DNA from: Acetobacteraceae bacterium | GTDB lineage: Bacteria; Pseudomonadota; Alphaproteobacteria; Acetobacterales; Acetobacteraceae | Assembly: GCA_031291725.1 (NCBI GenBank) | Contig: JARLIM010000026.1 | Span: 62,001 to 126,000 of the forward strand | Direction: 5' to 3' | Length of the DNA: 64,000 nt | Shown: piece after piece, positions 46,526 to 54,859 of the stretch | Layout of the letters: each line of letters starts with the position of its first letter | Position numbering within the stretch: position 1 is the first letter of the stretch | Position numbers and translations under genes: made by a program | The notes under the pieces: model-generated | The model's database searches: none | What the model was told of the DNA's origin: nothing | Seen by the model: only the letters and a program-made list of their open reading frames with translations

Positions 46526-47028
46526 GCCATCACCGTGCCGCTCTTCCACGCCGTTTTGCTGGCACGATGATGCGCGTGACAGATCGCCACCGCCAGAGCA
46601 TCCGCCGCGTCGGCGCGTTTGATCGTGGCACCGGGCAGCAGCCGCCGCACCATCATCTCCACCTGATCCTTATCGGCCCCACCGGTGCCGACAACCGCCA
46701 TCTTGACCGTCTTGGCGCCGTATTCCGCAACCGTAAGCCCTGCCAGCGTGGGCACCAGCAGCGCCACCGCACGGGCATAGCCCAGCTTGAGCGTCGCCGC
46801 CCCGTTGCGATTGACATAGGTTTCCTCCACCGCCGCCTCTGCCGGCTGATACTGAGCGATCAGCGCGGTCAGGGCGTGGTGCAGACAGGAAAGCCGCTCC
46901 GGCACGGATTGCGCCGAGTCGGTGGCGATCACGCCATCGGCCACATGGCGCAGCCGGTTGCCGGTGCTTTCCACCAGCCCCCAACCGGTAAAGCGCAGCC
47001 CGGGATCGATGCCGAGCAGCAGCGCCAT
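46522..47028 (-). CDS. ruvC: Crossover junction endodeoxyribonuclease RuvC
   Basis: Holliday junction resolvase (168 aa), RNase H fold. Catalytic acidic residues are in LLGIDPGLRFTGWG, EETYVNRNGAATL and the C-terminal RADAADALAVAICHAHH. It starts three bases after the yebC stop and overlaps ruvA. Conserved order yebC-ruvC-ruvA-ruvB. Confidence 0.97.
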   Translation of the reverse strand: MALLLGIDPGLRFTGWGLVESTGNRLRHVADGVIATDSAQSVPERLSCLHHALTALIAQYQPAEAAVEETYVNRNGAATLKLGYARAVALLVPTLAGLTVAEYGAKTVKMAVVGTGGADKDQVEMMVRRLLPGATIKRADAADALAVAICHAHHRASKTAWKSGTVMA

Positions 47029-47031
47029 ATC

Positions 47032-47781
47032 CTAGGCCGACAGCTTGGCGAGAACATCCTCGGGGATGTCGAAATTGGCGTAGACGTTCTGCACGTCGTC
47101 GCTGGCTTCCAACAGGTCGATCAGCTTCAAAATGGCCGTCGCCTTTTCCTCGTCCAGCGCCACCGTCACCGACGGATGCCAATCGAATTTCGCCTCTTCC
47201 GGCGTGCCGAATTTGGCTTCCATCGCATCACGCACCGCAAACAGGCTGTCGATGGAGGTCGTGATCTCGTGGCCGTCTTCGGTCAGTTCCACGTTATCGG
47301 CCCCCGCCTCGATGCCGGCTTCCAGCATCTCATCTTCGGTTGCCGTCTTGGCCGGGTAGCGGATGACACCGACGCGGCTGAACATGAACGAGACTGAATT
47401 GGTCTCGCCCAACGCCCCACCGGCGCGGTTGAACGCCGTGCGCACTTCGCCCGCCGTGCGGTTGCGGTTGTCGGTCAGCGCCTCCACGATCACCGCAACA
47501 CCGTAAGGGCCGTAGCCCTCATAGCGCACATCGACGTAATCAGCCCCGGAATCGGCACCCGACGCTTTCTTGATGGCGCGCTCGATGGTGTCGCGCGGCA
47601 TGTTCATCTGACGCGCTGCCATCACGGCTGCCCGCAGACGCGGATTGAAGTTCATGTCGGGCATGCCCGACTTGGCGGAAACGGTGATTTCGCGAATCAC
47701 CTTGGCAAACACCTGCCCCTTTTTGGCGTCTTGAGCGCCTTTGCGGTGCATGATGTTCTTGGCATGACTATGACCGGCCAT
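47032..47781 (-). CDS. yebC: YebC/PmpR family transcriptional regulator / translation factor
   Basis: Conserved protein (249 aa) annotated as a DNA-binding regulator; recent work in other species points to a role in translation of difficult peptides. The family start [25 protein letters not shown] and [24 protein letters not shown] are seen, with the three-domain length. It precedes ruvC as in many Proteobacteria. Confidence 0.95.
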   Translation of the reverse strand: MAGHSHAKNIMHRKGAQDAKKGQVFAKVIREITVSAKSGMPDMNFNPRLRAAVMAARQMNMPRDTIERAIKKASGADSGADYVDVRYEGYGPYGVAVIVEALTDNRNRTAGEVRTAFNRAGGALGETNSVSFMFSRVGVIRYPAKTATEDEMLEAGIEAGADNVELTEDGHEITTSIDSLFAVRDAMEAKFGTPEEAKFDWHPSVTVALDEEKATAILKLIDLLEASDDVQNVYANFDIPEDVLAKLSA

Positions 47782-47805
47782 CTCGCTTGCTCCAGCCCCG
47801 CGAGA

Positions 47806-48318
47806 TCAGCGGCGACGCAGGGCGCAGAGCGCCCAGATCAAGGCAGCCTTGGCAGCGTCCCCGAACAGGAACGGCACCGCACCCACGGTGACGGCCTTCT
47901 CAAATCCCACGAAGGTCGACAGCCAGGCCACGCCCAGCGCGTAGATCGCGGCCGTGCCCGCCAGCAACGCCAGCGCACGGGTCAGATGGCTGCGGGCCAT
48001 GCCGACCAGGGCAGCGGCGGCGATCATGCCAACCAGATAGCCCGCCGTGGGACCAACCAGCACAGCGGGGCCAATGCCCGAGGCGAATACCGGCAGGCCT
48101 GCGACACCTTCAAGCAGATAAGCCAGCATCGCCGCCACACCGAGTTCCGCGCCGAACAGACCGGCGATGCCCATGGCCGCCATCGTCTGCAAGGTCATCG
48201 GCACCGGCCAGAACGGCACCTGCACATGGGCAGCCAGCGCGATCACGGCGGAAAGGGCGAGGGTCTTGGCCACAAACGTGACCAGCGCGGAACGCGGCAA
48301 GGAGAGAGCGACGGACAT
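47806..48318 (-). CDS. bioY: Biotin transporter BioY
   Basis: S-component of an ECF-type biotin importer (170 aa), with about six membrane helices. Family motifs are VPFWPVPMTLQTMA, GLPVFASGIGPAVLVGPTAGYLVG (biotin site) and a closing FLFGDAAKAALIWAL. No bioM/bioN energising genes are next to it, so it acts with components elsewhere or alone. The ATG at 48318 with GAGG upstream is chosen. A possible BioR or promoter element upstream is not convincing. Confidence 0.93.
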   Translation of the reverse strand: MSVALSLPRSALVTFVAKTLALSAVIALAAHVQVPFWPVPMTLQTMAAMGIAGLFGAELGVAAMLAYLLEGVAGLPVFASGIGPAVLVGPTAGYLVGMIAAAALVGMARSHLTRALALLAGTAAIYALGVAWLSTFVGFEKAVTVGAVPFLFGDAAKAALIWALCALRRR

Positions 48319-48354
48319 CTGAGGTTCCCGTGTCAACGAACTATAATATGGGGT

Positions 48355-49170
48355 TTAGACGATGGGCAGCGTCTGCGAAAGCCGTCCGCCCTGACGCAGC
48401 GGCTCAATGCGTGTGGCAAGGCCCGTCGCATCGTCGGTTTCAACGAAAACGCCGCACAAGGTCGGCACACCTTCGGCCGGATGCAGGCGCTCGCCCGGCA
48501 TCTTGCGCCAGAATCGGGCTGCGGCCGGTTCCTTGTTCATGCCGATCACACTGTCATAATCGCCGCACATCCCGGCATCGGTCTGATAGGCCGTGCCGCC
48601 CGGCAGGATTTGATGATCAGCCGTCGGCACATGGGTGTGGGTGCCGACGACGAAGCTGACCTGACCGTCAAAACTATGGCCGAACGCCATCTTCTCGCTG
48701 GTCGCCTCACCGTGAAAATCGATCACGATGGCAGCGACATTCTGCGCGAGTTTATATTTGGACAATTCCACCGCCGTCGCGCGGAACGGGCAATCCAGCG
48801 GCTCCATGAACAGTCGCGCCATCGCGTTGATCACCAGCGCCTTGCGGCCATCGTGCAACGTGGCAACCACGCTGCCATTGCCGGGCGTGCCGGGTGGGAA
48901 ATTCAGCGGGCGGATGATGCGCGGATGATCGCCGATATAAGTGAGCATCTCCTTGCGGTCCCAGGCATGGTTGCCCAGCGTGACCACATCCGCCCCCGCC
49001 TTGAGCATCGACTCAGCCATGTCCGGCGCCAGCCCGAAGCCGTGACTGGCATTTTCGCCGTTGACGATCACCAGATCGAGCTTCAGCCGATCCCGCAAGC
49101 CGGGCAGCGCCTCGCAGACCGCATCACGGCCACCACGGCCGATCACATCGCCCAGAAACAGGATGCGCAT
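48355..49170 (-). CDS. ymdB: YmdB family metallophosphoesterase
   Basis: Calcineurin-like phosphoesterase (271 aa) of the TIGR00282 family; homologues hydrolyse cyclic nucleotides, though the role in this organism is unknown. Metal ligands: FLGDVIGRGG, VNGENASHGFGL, LGNHAWDRKE, DFHGEATSEK, GTHTHVPTAD. The ATG at 49170 is used; an in-frame TTG one codon upstream lies against the fau stop. It is co-directional and adjacent to fau. Confidence 0.93.
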   Translation of the reverse strand: MRILFLGDVIGRGGRDAVCEALPGLRDRLKLDLVIVNGENASHGFGLAPDMAESMLKAGADVVTLGNHAWDRKEMLTYIGDHPRIIRPLNFPPGTPGNGSVVATLHDGRKALVINAMARLFMEPLDCPFRATAVELSKYKLAQNVAAIVIDFHGEATSEKMAFGHSFDGQVSFVVGTHTHVPTADHQILPGGTAYQTDAGMCGDYDSVIGMNKEPAAARFWRKMPGERLHPAEGVPTLCGVFVETDDATGLATRIEPLRQGGRLSQTLPIV

Positions 49171-49173
49171 CAA

Positions 49174-49731
49174 TCAGGGTCTTTCACACATGATCACGCC
49201 AGCATCCGTTGCCACCGCGTCCAGCCGCGCGTCGTAATCCCCTGTCGGCACCGCGTCCACCTCCAGCGCGGCATAGGCGCATCCAATCGCCGTCACACCG
49301 GGCAGATGGGCGAGCGTGCGATCGTAATACCCACCGCCATAGCCCAGCCGCGCGCCGGCGCGATCAAAAGCGAGCAACGGGATGAGCAGCCAATCCGGCG
49401 TACCGATCTCCCCCTCCGGACGGAACGTACCGAACCGCTCCTGTCGCATCAGGGTATCGGGCGTCCAATGCCGGAAAATCAATGGCTGACCACGCGGCGG
49501 GGTTTCGGGAAGCAGCACCGCGTTCCCGCGCGCATGCAGGGCGTGCAGCAAAGGGCGGATATCGATCTCGCCCGGCATCGGCCAAAAGCCGGAAATCGCC
49601 ACGCCCGGCGGCGGCGGCATGTCGGCGAGGAAGCGTTCGGCCAGGCGGTTGCCGAGGGCCGGGTCGCACGCAGCGCGAATGGCGAGAGCGGTCTTGCGGG
49701 CCTGGGCTTTACGTTCGTCGAGGGTGATCAC
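49174..49731 (-). CDS. fau: 5-formyltetrahydrofolate cyclo-ligase
   Basis: Converts 5-formyl-THF to 5,10-methenyl-THF (185 aa). Core motifs: an N-terminal basic helix (LDERKAQARKTALAIR), the substrate/ATP loop LIPLLAFDRAGARLGYGGGYYDRTLAHLPG. The start is GTG at 49731; AAAGG upstream lies inside the 3' arm of a strong hairpin, so translation may be controlled. The zapA-6S RNA-fau arrangement is ancient and conserved in Proteobacteria. Confidence 0.93.
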   Translation of the reverse strand: MITLDERKAQARKTALAIRAACDPALGNRLAERFLADMPPPPGVAISGFWPMPGEIDIRPLLHALHARGNAVLLPETPPRGQPLIFRHWTPDTLMRQERFGTFRPEGEIGTPDWLLIPLLAFDRAGARLGYGGGYYDRTLAHLPGVTAIGCAYAALEVDAVPTGDYDARLDAVATDAGVIMCERP

Positions 49732-49733
49732 AC

Positions 49734-49803
49734 CAAACGCCTTTCAAAACCCACCATGCTGAGTCGGACACGGCCAGCATAGGGGGGATTTCAAAGGCGT
49801 TTG
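49734..49803 (-). promoter_or_regulatory. Stem-loop that sequesters the fau ribosome-binding site
   Basis: On the minus strand, CAAACGCCTTT (49803 to 49793) pairs perfectly with AAAGGCGTTTG (49744 to 49734), and further inside CAGCAT/ATGCTG pairs again across an imperfect G-rich/C-rich middle. The AAAGG that would serve fau lies in the 3' arm, and the GTG start follows three bases after the stem. It could be a translational switch or a processed spacer after 6S RNA. Confidence 0.65.
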
Positions 49804-49805
49804 AA

Positions 49806-49963
49806 GTGCGGAGCCGCCGAAGCCGTTGGAATGACATCCTCCCAAGGCCTGCGTGAGCAGGTGGGCACCGGATACTGTGACCACGGCCACAACAGAGCCA
49901 GCCCCCGGGAGATGCTTATTGGCCCTGGGGATGTTCGCCCTGACGCACCCAGCAGCCCCGCCC
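49806..49963 (-). ncRNA. ssrS: 6S RNA (ssrS), approximate ends
   Basis: Global regulator that mimics an open promoter and binds RNA polymerase holoenzyme. It lies between zapA and fau in their transcription direction, the conserved 6S position. On the minus strand the terminal stem pairs GCGGGGCTG with CGGCTCCGC, CGAACATCC with GGATGTCAT, and a central purine-rich bubble region contains CCGGGGGCTGGCTCTGTTGTGG, typical of alphaproteobacterial 6S; an inner hairpin is CCTGCTCACGCAGG. The ends are inferred from pairing, so give or take about 10 bases. Confidence 0.8.
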
Positions 49964-49970
49964 GATGACC

Positions 49971-50315
49971 CTAGGGTTGCTCCATCAGGTTTGCAATCTG
50001 TTCCGCCTGTTCGGCCAGTTTGGCTGCCCTGCGTTGCTGCTCGGCCTCCGCCTTCGCCTCGGCCCGCACGCGCGACGGCTTGGTGAGCAGGGCACGCTGT
50101 TGCTCCAACTCCACGCGCGTGTCGTGCAACTCGTCGGCCAGCAACAGTGCCGTCAGCACCAACAGGCGCTGCTCGCTGGTGGAGGTTCCGAGTGCCTTGA
50201 TGCTGTCCATCCGGCTCTCAACATCGGCGGCCATCGCGAACAGGTGGGGTTCCTGCCCGTCCTCACAGCCCACCGTGTAGCTGTAGCCGTTGATCCTTAC
50301 GCTGACCTGAGCCAC
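49971..50315 (-). CDS. zapA: Cell division protein ZapA
   Basis: FtsZ-ring bundling protein (114 aa). The N-terminal ZapA fold VSVRINGYSYTVGCEDGQEPHLFAMAADVESRMD is followed by LVLTALLLADELHDTRVELEQQ and a long coiled-coil tail. The start is GTG, 19 bases before the end of the upstream small ORF, indicating coupling. Confidence 0.94.
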   Translation of the reverse strand: MAQVSVRINGYSYTVGCEDGQEPHLFAMAADVESRMDSIKALGTSTSEQRLLVLTALLLADELHDTRVELEQQRALLTKPSRVRAEAKAEAEQQRRAAKLAEQAEQIANLMEQP

Positions 50316-50557
50316 GCCGTGCTCTCCTCCCCAGTGTCGATGACCGTGCGCAGTCTTGCAATCATGCTGTCCAACCGCCCTGCGAGATGGGCGGATACGC
50401 CGTCATCGGCTGCCTCCACCACGCTTGCCGTCTGCTGTGTTTGCATCTGCGTCGCGGCGGAGGCGACGGCAATACGATCCAGCGCCACTTCCAGCCGCGA
50501 AAGGCTGGTGGTGAGATCGTCTGCACGGCTATCGTGCGCAAGGGTGGTGTCTGTCAT
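50297..50557 (-). CDS. Small coiled-coil protein upstream of zapA
   Basis: An 86-residue acidic, helical protein (LTTSLSRLEVALDRIAVASAATQMQTQQTASVVEAADD; RLDSMIARLRTVID) without cysteine-rich or membrane segments. Small coiled-coil proteins of the DUF4164 type are common before zapA in Alphaproteobacteria; I infer a similar division-related role. It overlaps zapA by 19 bases. The function is unproven. Confidence 0.65.
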   Translation of the reverse strand: MTDTTLAHDSRADDLTTSLSRLEVALDRIAVASAATQMQTQQTASVVEAADDGVSAHLAGRLDSMIARLRTVIDTGEESTAWLRSA

Positions 50558-50611
50558 GAACCGGTCATCTCCAGCGCAAGCTTCACAATGTGCCCCAGGG
50601 TGTGGTCAAGC

Positions 50612-51091
50612 ATGAAATCTGCCTCGGTTGGGCTTTATGTCACACATTCTTTTCCCCCGGCAGTCATCGTGCACGGGATGGCGCATGCCTGTGCGGCTGT
50701 GTCCTCCGGTCTGCCGGTGACATTGCTCTCCGCCAGAGGGGCCGCTTTGGCCGGAGGCTGCGGTTGGTGGCAGGCTCTGGTCCGCAAAGCGCGAGAAGCC
50801 GCCCCCAACACACCTCTTCAAGACATTCTGGACTGCGCCGACGCCCCCGGAATAGCGATGGCTGCATTGCGCATGAGACAGGGAGTTTTGCGACTCGACG
50901 GCACCGTCCCTGCCTTCTCGGCAGTGGCCAAGGCGGCAGCAGCGCAAGGAGCCGTGCTGCTCTCCGCAGCCCCGCCTGCGCTCGACCTTGCCGGACGTGG
51001 CAACCTGTCACGCATCACACAGCATTTGCGTAACGCTGCACAACAATTGGTGACCGACGCCGCTCGTGACAGCACAGAATCGCTGCGCTAG
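50612..51091 (+). CDS. Uncharacterised protein upstream of fbaB
   Basis: A 159-residue protein that I do not recognise. The sequence is Ala/Leu-rich with mixed alpha/beta character (AVIVHGMAHACAAVSSGLPVTLLSARGAAL; LLSAAPPALDLAG) and a helical C-terminus. No signal peptide. It is divergent from the zapA cluster and lies 36 bases before fbaB, with which it may be cotranscribed. GGTC-type weak ribosome-binding bases precede the ATG, so the start is uncertain. Confidence 0.55.
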   Translation: MKSASVGLYVTHSFPPAVIVHGMAHACAAVSSGLPVTLLSARGAALAGGCGWWQALVRKAREAAPNTPLQDILDCADAPGIAMAALRMRQGVLRLDGTVPAFSAVAKAAAAQGAVLLSAAPPALDLAGRGNLSRITQHLRNAAQQLVTDAARDSTESLR

Positions 51092-51127
51092 ACCGCAAAA
51101 AGTTGCGACCACGCGAGGAACCCCGCC

Positions 51128-52042
51128 ATGAAGCTGACAACCAAAGTCAAAAAGATTCTGAGCAACTACGAAAGCGACAATCCCGGCACCAAGGCGAACC
51201 TCGCGCGCATCCTGATGCAGGGGAAGCTGGGCGGCACCGGCAAGCTCGTCATCCTGCCGGTTGACCAGGGCTTCGAGCACGGCCCGGCCCGCTCCTTCGC
51301 GCCCAACCCGGCGGCATATGATCCGCATTACCATTACCAGCTCGCCCTCGATGCCGGCCTGTCGGCCTATGCCGCACCGCTCGGCATGCTCGAAGCCGGC
51401 GCCGACACCTTCGCCGGGGCCGTTCCCACCATTCTGAAGATGAACTCGTCCAACAGCCTGTCCACCATCAAGGACCAGGCCGTGACATCCTCCATCGGCG
51501 ACGCGCTGCGTCTGGGTTGCTCGGCGATCGGCTTCACCATCTATCCGGGCAGCGAATACGCCTTCGATCAGATGGAAGAGCTGCGTGAGCTGTCCGAGGA
51601 AGCCAAGTCCGTCGGCCTGCCGACCGTGCTGTGGTCCTATCCGCGTGGCCCGATGCTGGACAAGGCCGCCGAAACCGCCGTCGATATCTGCGCCTATGCC
51701 GCGCACATGGCCGCCCTCTGTGGCGCTCACATCATCAAGGTCAAGCCGCCGACCGCCCATATCGGCCTCGACGCCGCCAAGAAGTCCTATGCCTCGGTGG
51801 ACATCTCCACCATGGCCGCCCGCGTCAAGCACGTGGTCGATAGCTGCTTCAACGGCAAGCGCATCGTGGTCTTCTCGGGTGGCGAAGCGAAGGATCTGGA
51901 CAGCCTCTACGAGGAAATCCGTGGTCTGCGTGACGGTGGGGCCAATGGCTCGATCATCGGCCGCAACACCTTCCAGCGCCCGCGTGAAGAAGCGCTGGCG
52001 CTGCTGCAGAAGATCATCGACATCTACCTGAACAAGGCTTGA
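51128..52042 (+). CDS. fbaB: Class I fructose-bisphosphate aldolase
   Basis: Schiff-base (DhnA/FbaB-type) aldolase (304 aa) splitting fructose-1,6-bisphosphate in glycolysis and making it in gluconeogenesis. Features: [30 protein letters not shown], the Schiff-base Lys region [12 protein letters not shown], and [10 protein letters not shown] with phosphate-binding [23 protein letters not shown] precedes the ATG. It forms an operon with thiE five bases downstream. Confidence 0.95.
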   Translation: MKLTTKVKKILSNYESDNPGTKANLARILMQGKLGGTGKLVILPVDQGFEHGPARSFAPNPAAYDPHYHYQLALDAGLSAYAAPLGMLEAGADTFAGAVPTILKMNSSNSLSTIKDQAVTSSIGDALRLGCSAIGFTIYPGSEYAFDQMEELRELSEEAKSVGLPTVLWSYPRGPMLDKAAETAVDICAYAAHMAALCGAHIIKVKPPTAHIGLDAAKKSYASVDISTMAARVKHVVDSCFNGKRIVVFSGGEAKDLDSLYEEIRGLRDGGANGSIIGRNTFQRPREEALALLQKIIDIYLNKA

Positions 52043-52046
52043 TGTT

Positions 52047-52694
52047 TTGAGCAACAAGGGATCGGGCAGCGATGGCTGCCGTCTGTATCTGATCACGCCC
52101 CCGGCGCTCGATCCCTTGGCGTTCCGAGACCCGCTCGCCGCAGCCCTCGATGCGGGCGACGTGGCGGCGTTTCAGCTGCGGCTGAAAGACGTCTCCGACG
52201 ACGTGCTGCGCCGCGCCATCGACACGCTCCGCCCTGTTGTGCAATCGCGCGGCGTGGCGTTCCTGCTCAACGACCGCCCAGACCTCGCCGTGGCCCATGG
52301 CTGCGATGGTGCGCATGTCGGCCAGGAGGACATCTCTGCCGCCGAGGCTCGGACGATTCTGGGCGATCTCACCCTGGGCGTCACCTGCCACAACTCCCGC
52401 GAACTCGCCTTCGATGCCGGTGAGGCCGGGGCCGATTACGTGGCCTTCGGCGCGTTTTTCCCCACCACCACCAAGGACACCAAATTCCACGCCGAGGTCG
52501 ATATTCTCGCCTGGTGGCACGAGTTGATGGAACTGCCCAGCGTCGCCATTGGCGGCATCACGGCGGAGAATTGCGCGCCGCTGGTGAAGGCGGGCGCTGA
52601 TTTCCTCGCGGTGTCAGGGGCGGTGTGGTCCCACTCCGAGGGGCCGGCAGCGGGGGTTCGCGCGATGAATGCGGCAATTTTAACGGGTTCGTAG
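52047..52694 (+). CDS. thiE: Thiamine-phosphate synthase
   Basis: TIM-barrel enzyme (215 aa) joining HMP-PP and the thiazole phosphate. Family motifs: [88 protein letters not shown]. The only fitting start is a TTG at 52047, five bases after fbaB. The linkage fbaB-thiE is seen in other Alphaproteobacteria. thiD lies elsewhere in the window. Confidence 0.92.
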   Translation: MSNKGSGSDGCRLYLITPPALDPLAFRDPLAAALDAGDVAAFQLRLKDVSDDVLRRAIDTLRPVVQSRGVAFLLNDRPDLAVAHGCDGAHVGQEDISAAEARTILGDLTLGVTCHNSRELAFDAGEAGADYVAFGAFFPTTTKDTKFHAEVDILAWWHELMELPSVAIGGITAENCAPLVKAGADFLAVSGAVWSHSEGPAAGVRAMNAAILTGS

Positions 52695-52744
52695 CCCACG
52701 CATTGAGTGCGTTATGAGTGAGGGTTGAAACTTGACCGCCCCAA

Positions 52745-52807
52745 CCCGTCATTGCGGGAGGTGGCTGCATCGCGACGGATGGCGGCAACGCTGCGCGTCA
52801 TGACGGG
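52745..52807. repeat. Degenerate palindromic repeat of the CGTCATTGCGAG type (copy 3)
   Basis: CCCGTCATTGCG on the left and CGCGTCATGACGGG on the right form the ends of a 63-bp imperfect inverted repeat with a divergent centre. The end sequence matches the two clearer copies at 21521 and 26864, but with changes. It lies 50 bases after thiE. Confidence 0.55.
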
Positions 52808-52864
52808 GGGATGATGGTTCAACCCTACGCCATAATCTTACTGTGTCATAAACATCTTGTATGA

Positions 52865-53198
52865 TTCGACGGCCTGTGTGTACGAGTGGAGACTCTCACC
52901 CGTGGCGGCGGGTTGTGGCTCTCTCGTTGGATACAGGCAGCCGCGAATCACGGTTGGTCGGTGTCGCCCGCCAATACTGCGGCCAGCTCCGCAAGCAGGA
53001 CAATTGCCAGGTCGCGGTGACCTTGTCTCTGGCCAGCGACCACGCCAGCCTGCCGATCGCCCATCGCCTGTATCTTCCCCAACCCTGGGCCGATGACCCG
53101 GCACGGCGTTCCGGGAGGGCATCACAGCACTCGGCCAGGGCACTCGCAAGTGCGCCTGCCAAGACGCCCTTGTTGTCAACAATATCTCAGAGTTATGA
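52865..53198 (+). pseudogene. IS701-type transposase remnant
   Basis: One frame reads DTGSRESRLVGVARQYCGQL, then RKQDNCQVAVTLSLAS, HASLPIAHRLYLPQPWADDPARR, which is the central DDE region of IS701-family transposases. Right after DPARR the homology continues only in another frame with FREGITALGQ and then runs to a stop, so an internal stretch has been deleted and the frame shifted. Both the N-terminus and the C-terminus are missing and no terminal inverted repeats remain. Together with copy 3 of the palindrome it fills the roughly 510-base gap between thiE and aarC. Confidence 0.8.
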
Positions 53199-53208
53199 CT
53201 CAGTAAGA

Positions 53209-54711
53209 CTAAGCCGAAATCCCCCGCCCCCGCAGGAAAATCAACGCCTCGTCGATAATATGCGGCGTGTGTTTGCCCGGCGATTCCCGCAGTGCGCGGT
53301 TGAAATAGTCATCCAGCGCCGGGCGGAAGCCGGGATGGGCGCAATTGTCGATCAACACGCGGGCGCGCTGTTTGGGAGATAGGCCGCGCAAATCGGCAAT
53401 GCCCTGTTCGGTGACGATCACCTGAACGTCGTGCTCAGTGTGATCAACATGATTGACCATCGGCACGATGCACGAAATCGCCCCAGCTTTGGCAACCGAT
53501 GGCGTCATGAAGAAGGACAAAAAGGCATTGCGCGCAAAATCGCCGGAGCCGCCAATGCCGTTCATGATCGCCGTGCCGCCAATATGGGTGGAATTGACGT
53601 TGCCATAGATATCGGCCTCGATCATCCCGTTCATCGCAATCACCCCCAGGCGGCGCACCAATTCGGGGTGGTTGGACATCTCCTGCGGTCGCAGCACAAT
53701 GCGCTGACGGTAAAATTCGAGGTTATCGACGAATTCCGCCTGAGCATCCCGGCTGAGCGACAAGGCAGTGGCGGAGGCATGCAGCATTTTGCCGGAATGC
53801 AGCAATTGCAGCATGCCGTCCTGCAGCACTTCGGTGAAGGCGGTCAGCCCCTCGAACCGACCAGCCTGCAGCCCGGCCATCACTGCGTTGGCGACATTGC
53901 CAACGCCGGATTGCAGCGGCAACAGACTCTCCGGCAGGCGGCCCTTGCGCACTTCGTGATCGAGAAATTCCAAAATATGCCCGGCAATCGCCTGTGAGAC
54001 TTCATCGGCGGGGGCGAAGCTGGTGTTGCGGTCCGGCAGATTGGTCTCAACGATGGCCACGATCTTGTCCGGGTTGCAGCGCAAAGTGGTCTCGCCCATG
54101 CGATCGCCAACGGAGATCAGCGGGATCGGCTGGCGATGCGGCGGCACATGCGTGCCGTAATAGACATCGTGCATTCCCTCCAGCCGCAGATCGTGATGCG
54201 CATTGACCTCCAGGATGACCATGTCCGCCTGGTCGAGCCAAGTCTTGTTGTTGCCGATCGAGGAGGCCGGCACCAGGCTGCCATCGGGCTTGATCGCCGT
54301 CACTTCCACCACGGCCACATTGAGCTTGCCGAGAAAGCCGAACCACACATATTGCGCGACATGGGAGAGGTGGATGTCGATATATTCCATCCGCCCGGCA
54401 TTGATCTTCTCACGACACACCGGGTCGGACTGATACGGCAGACGCATCTCAATGCCATCCACCTTGGCCAACGCGCCATCAAGCTCCGGCGCCGTCGATG
54501 CCCCGGTCCAGACGCTGACTTTGAAATTGTCACCCAGCGCGTGCATCGCCTCGATCCGGCGGGCGAGAGCTGCTGGAACAAGCTTAGGATAGCCCGCCCC
54601 GGTAAAGCCGCTCATCCCGATGGTCGCCCCGTGCGGGATGAGGGCCGCAGCCTGGTCGGCGCTCATGATACGGCTGCGGAGCTGCTCGCATTGAATTCGA
54701 TGAGTATGCAT
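53209..54711 (-). CDS. aarC: Succinyl-CoA:acetate CoA-transferase (acetyl-CoA hydrolase/transferase family)
   Basis: Class I CoA-transferase (500 aa) that moves CoA from succinyl-CoA to acetate, the step that replaces succinyl-CoA synthetase in the acetic-acid-bacteria TCA cycle. Seen: GATIGMSGFTGAGYPK (CoA loop), SGVGNVANAVMAGL, the likely catalytic Glu in FTEVLQDGML, GIGGSGDFARNAFLSFF, and EQGIADLRGLSPKQRA. The ATG at 54711 (MHTHRIQCEQLRSRI) is used; an open frame extends ten codons more. Acetate detoxification or scavenging is inferred from the family. Confidence 0.92.
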   Translation of the reverse strand: MHTHRIQCEQLRSRIMSADQAAALIPHGATIGMSGFTGAGYPKLVPAALARRIEAMHALGDNFKVSVWTGASTAPELDGALAKVDGIEMRLPYQSDPVCREKINAGRMEYIDIHLSHVAQYVWFGFLGKLNVAVVEVTAIKPDGSLVPASSIGNNKTWLDQADMVILEVNAHHDLRLEGMHDVYYGTHVPPHRQPIPLISVGDRMGETTLRCNPDKIVAIVETNLPDRNTSFAPADEVSQAIAGHILEFLDHEVRKGRLPESLLPLQSGVGNVANAVMAGLQAGRFEGLTAFTEVLQDGMLQLLHSGKMLHASATALSLSRDAQAEFVDNLEFYRQRIVLRPQEMSNHPELVRRLGVIAMNGMIEADIYGNVNSTHIGGTAIMNGIGGSGDFARNAFLSFFMTPSVAKAGAISCIVPMVNHVDHTEHDVQVIVTEQGIADLRGLSPKQRARVLIDNCAHPGFRPALDDYFNRALRESPGKHTPHIIDEALIFLRGRGISA

Positions 54712-54859
54712 TATATGATCTTTTCGCAACAAAATAGGCAAAGACCGGGCGATATGATTGCCTGATCTCGCTCTTTTATTGCCCGAACCCGATCTGGCAA
54801 CAACGCACGCAGGCTTGAGGCCTGATCTGTGAATCGGTCAGGAAGAACAGCAAGCTGCC

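Noticed and set aside
48318-48360. Possible BioR or promoter motif upstream of bioY (TATTATAG on the minus strand)
   Set aside because: Only half of a plausible palindrome is present and no second half-site is seen; not enough support for a biotin regulator site.
51128-52694. TPP riboswitch before thiE or thiD
   Set aside because: thiE starts five bases after fbaB and thiD five bases after glmM, and no conserved thi-box sequence (CUGAGA and partner) is visible.
52838-53182. Minus-strand open frames in the thiE-aarC gap
   Set aside because: They are antisense to the IS701 remnant and show no family features.
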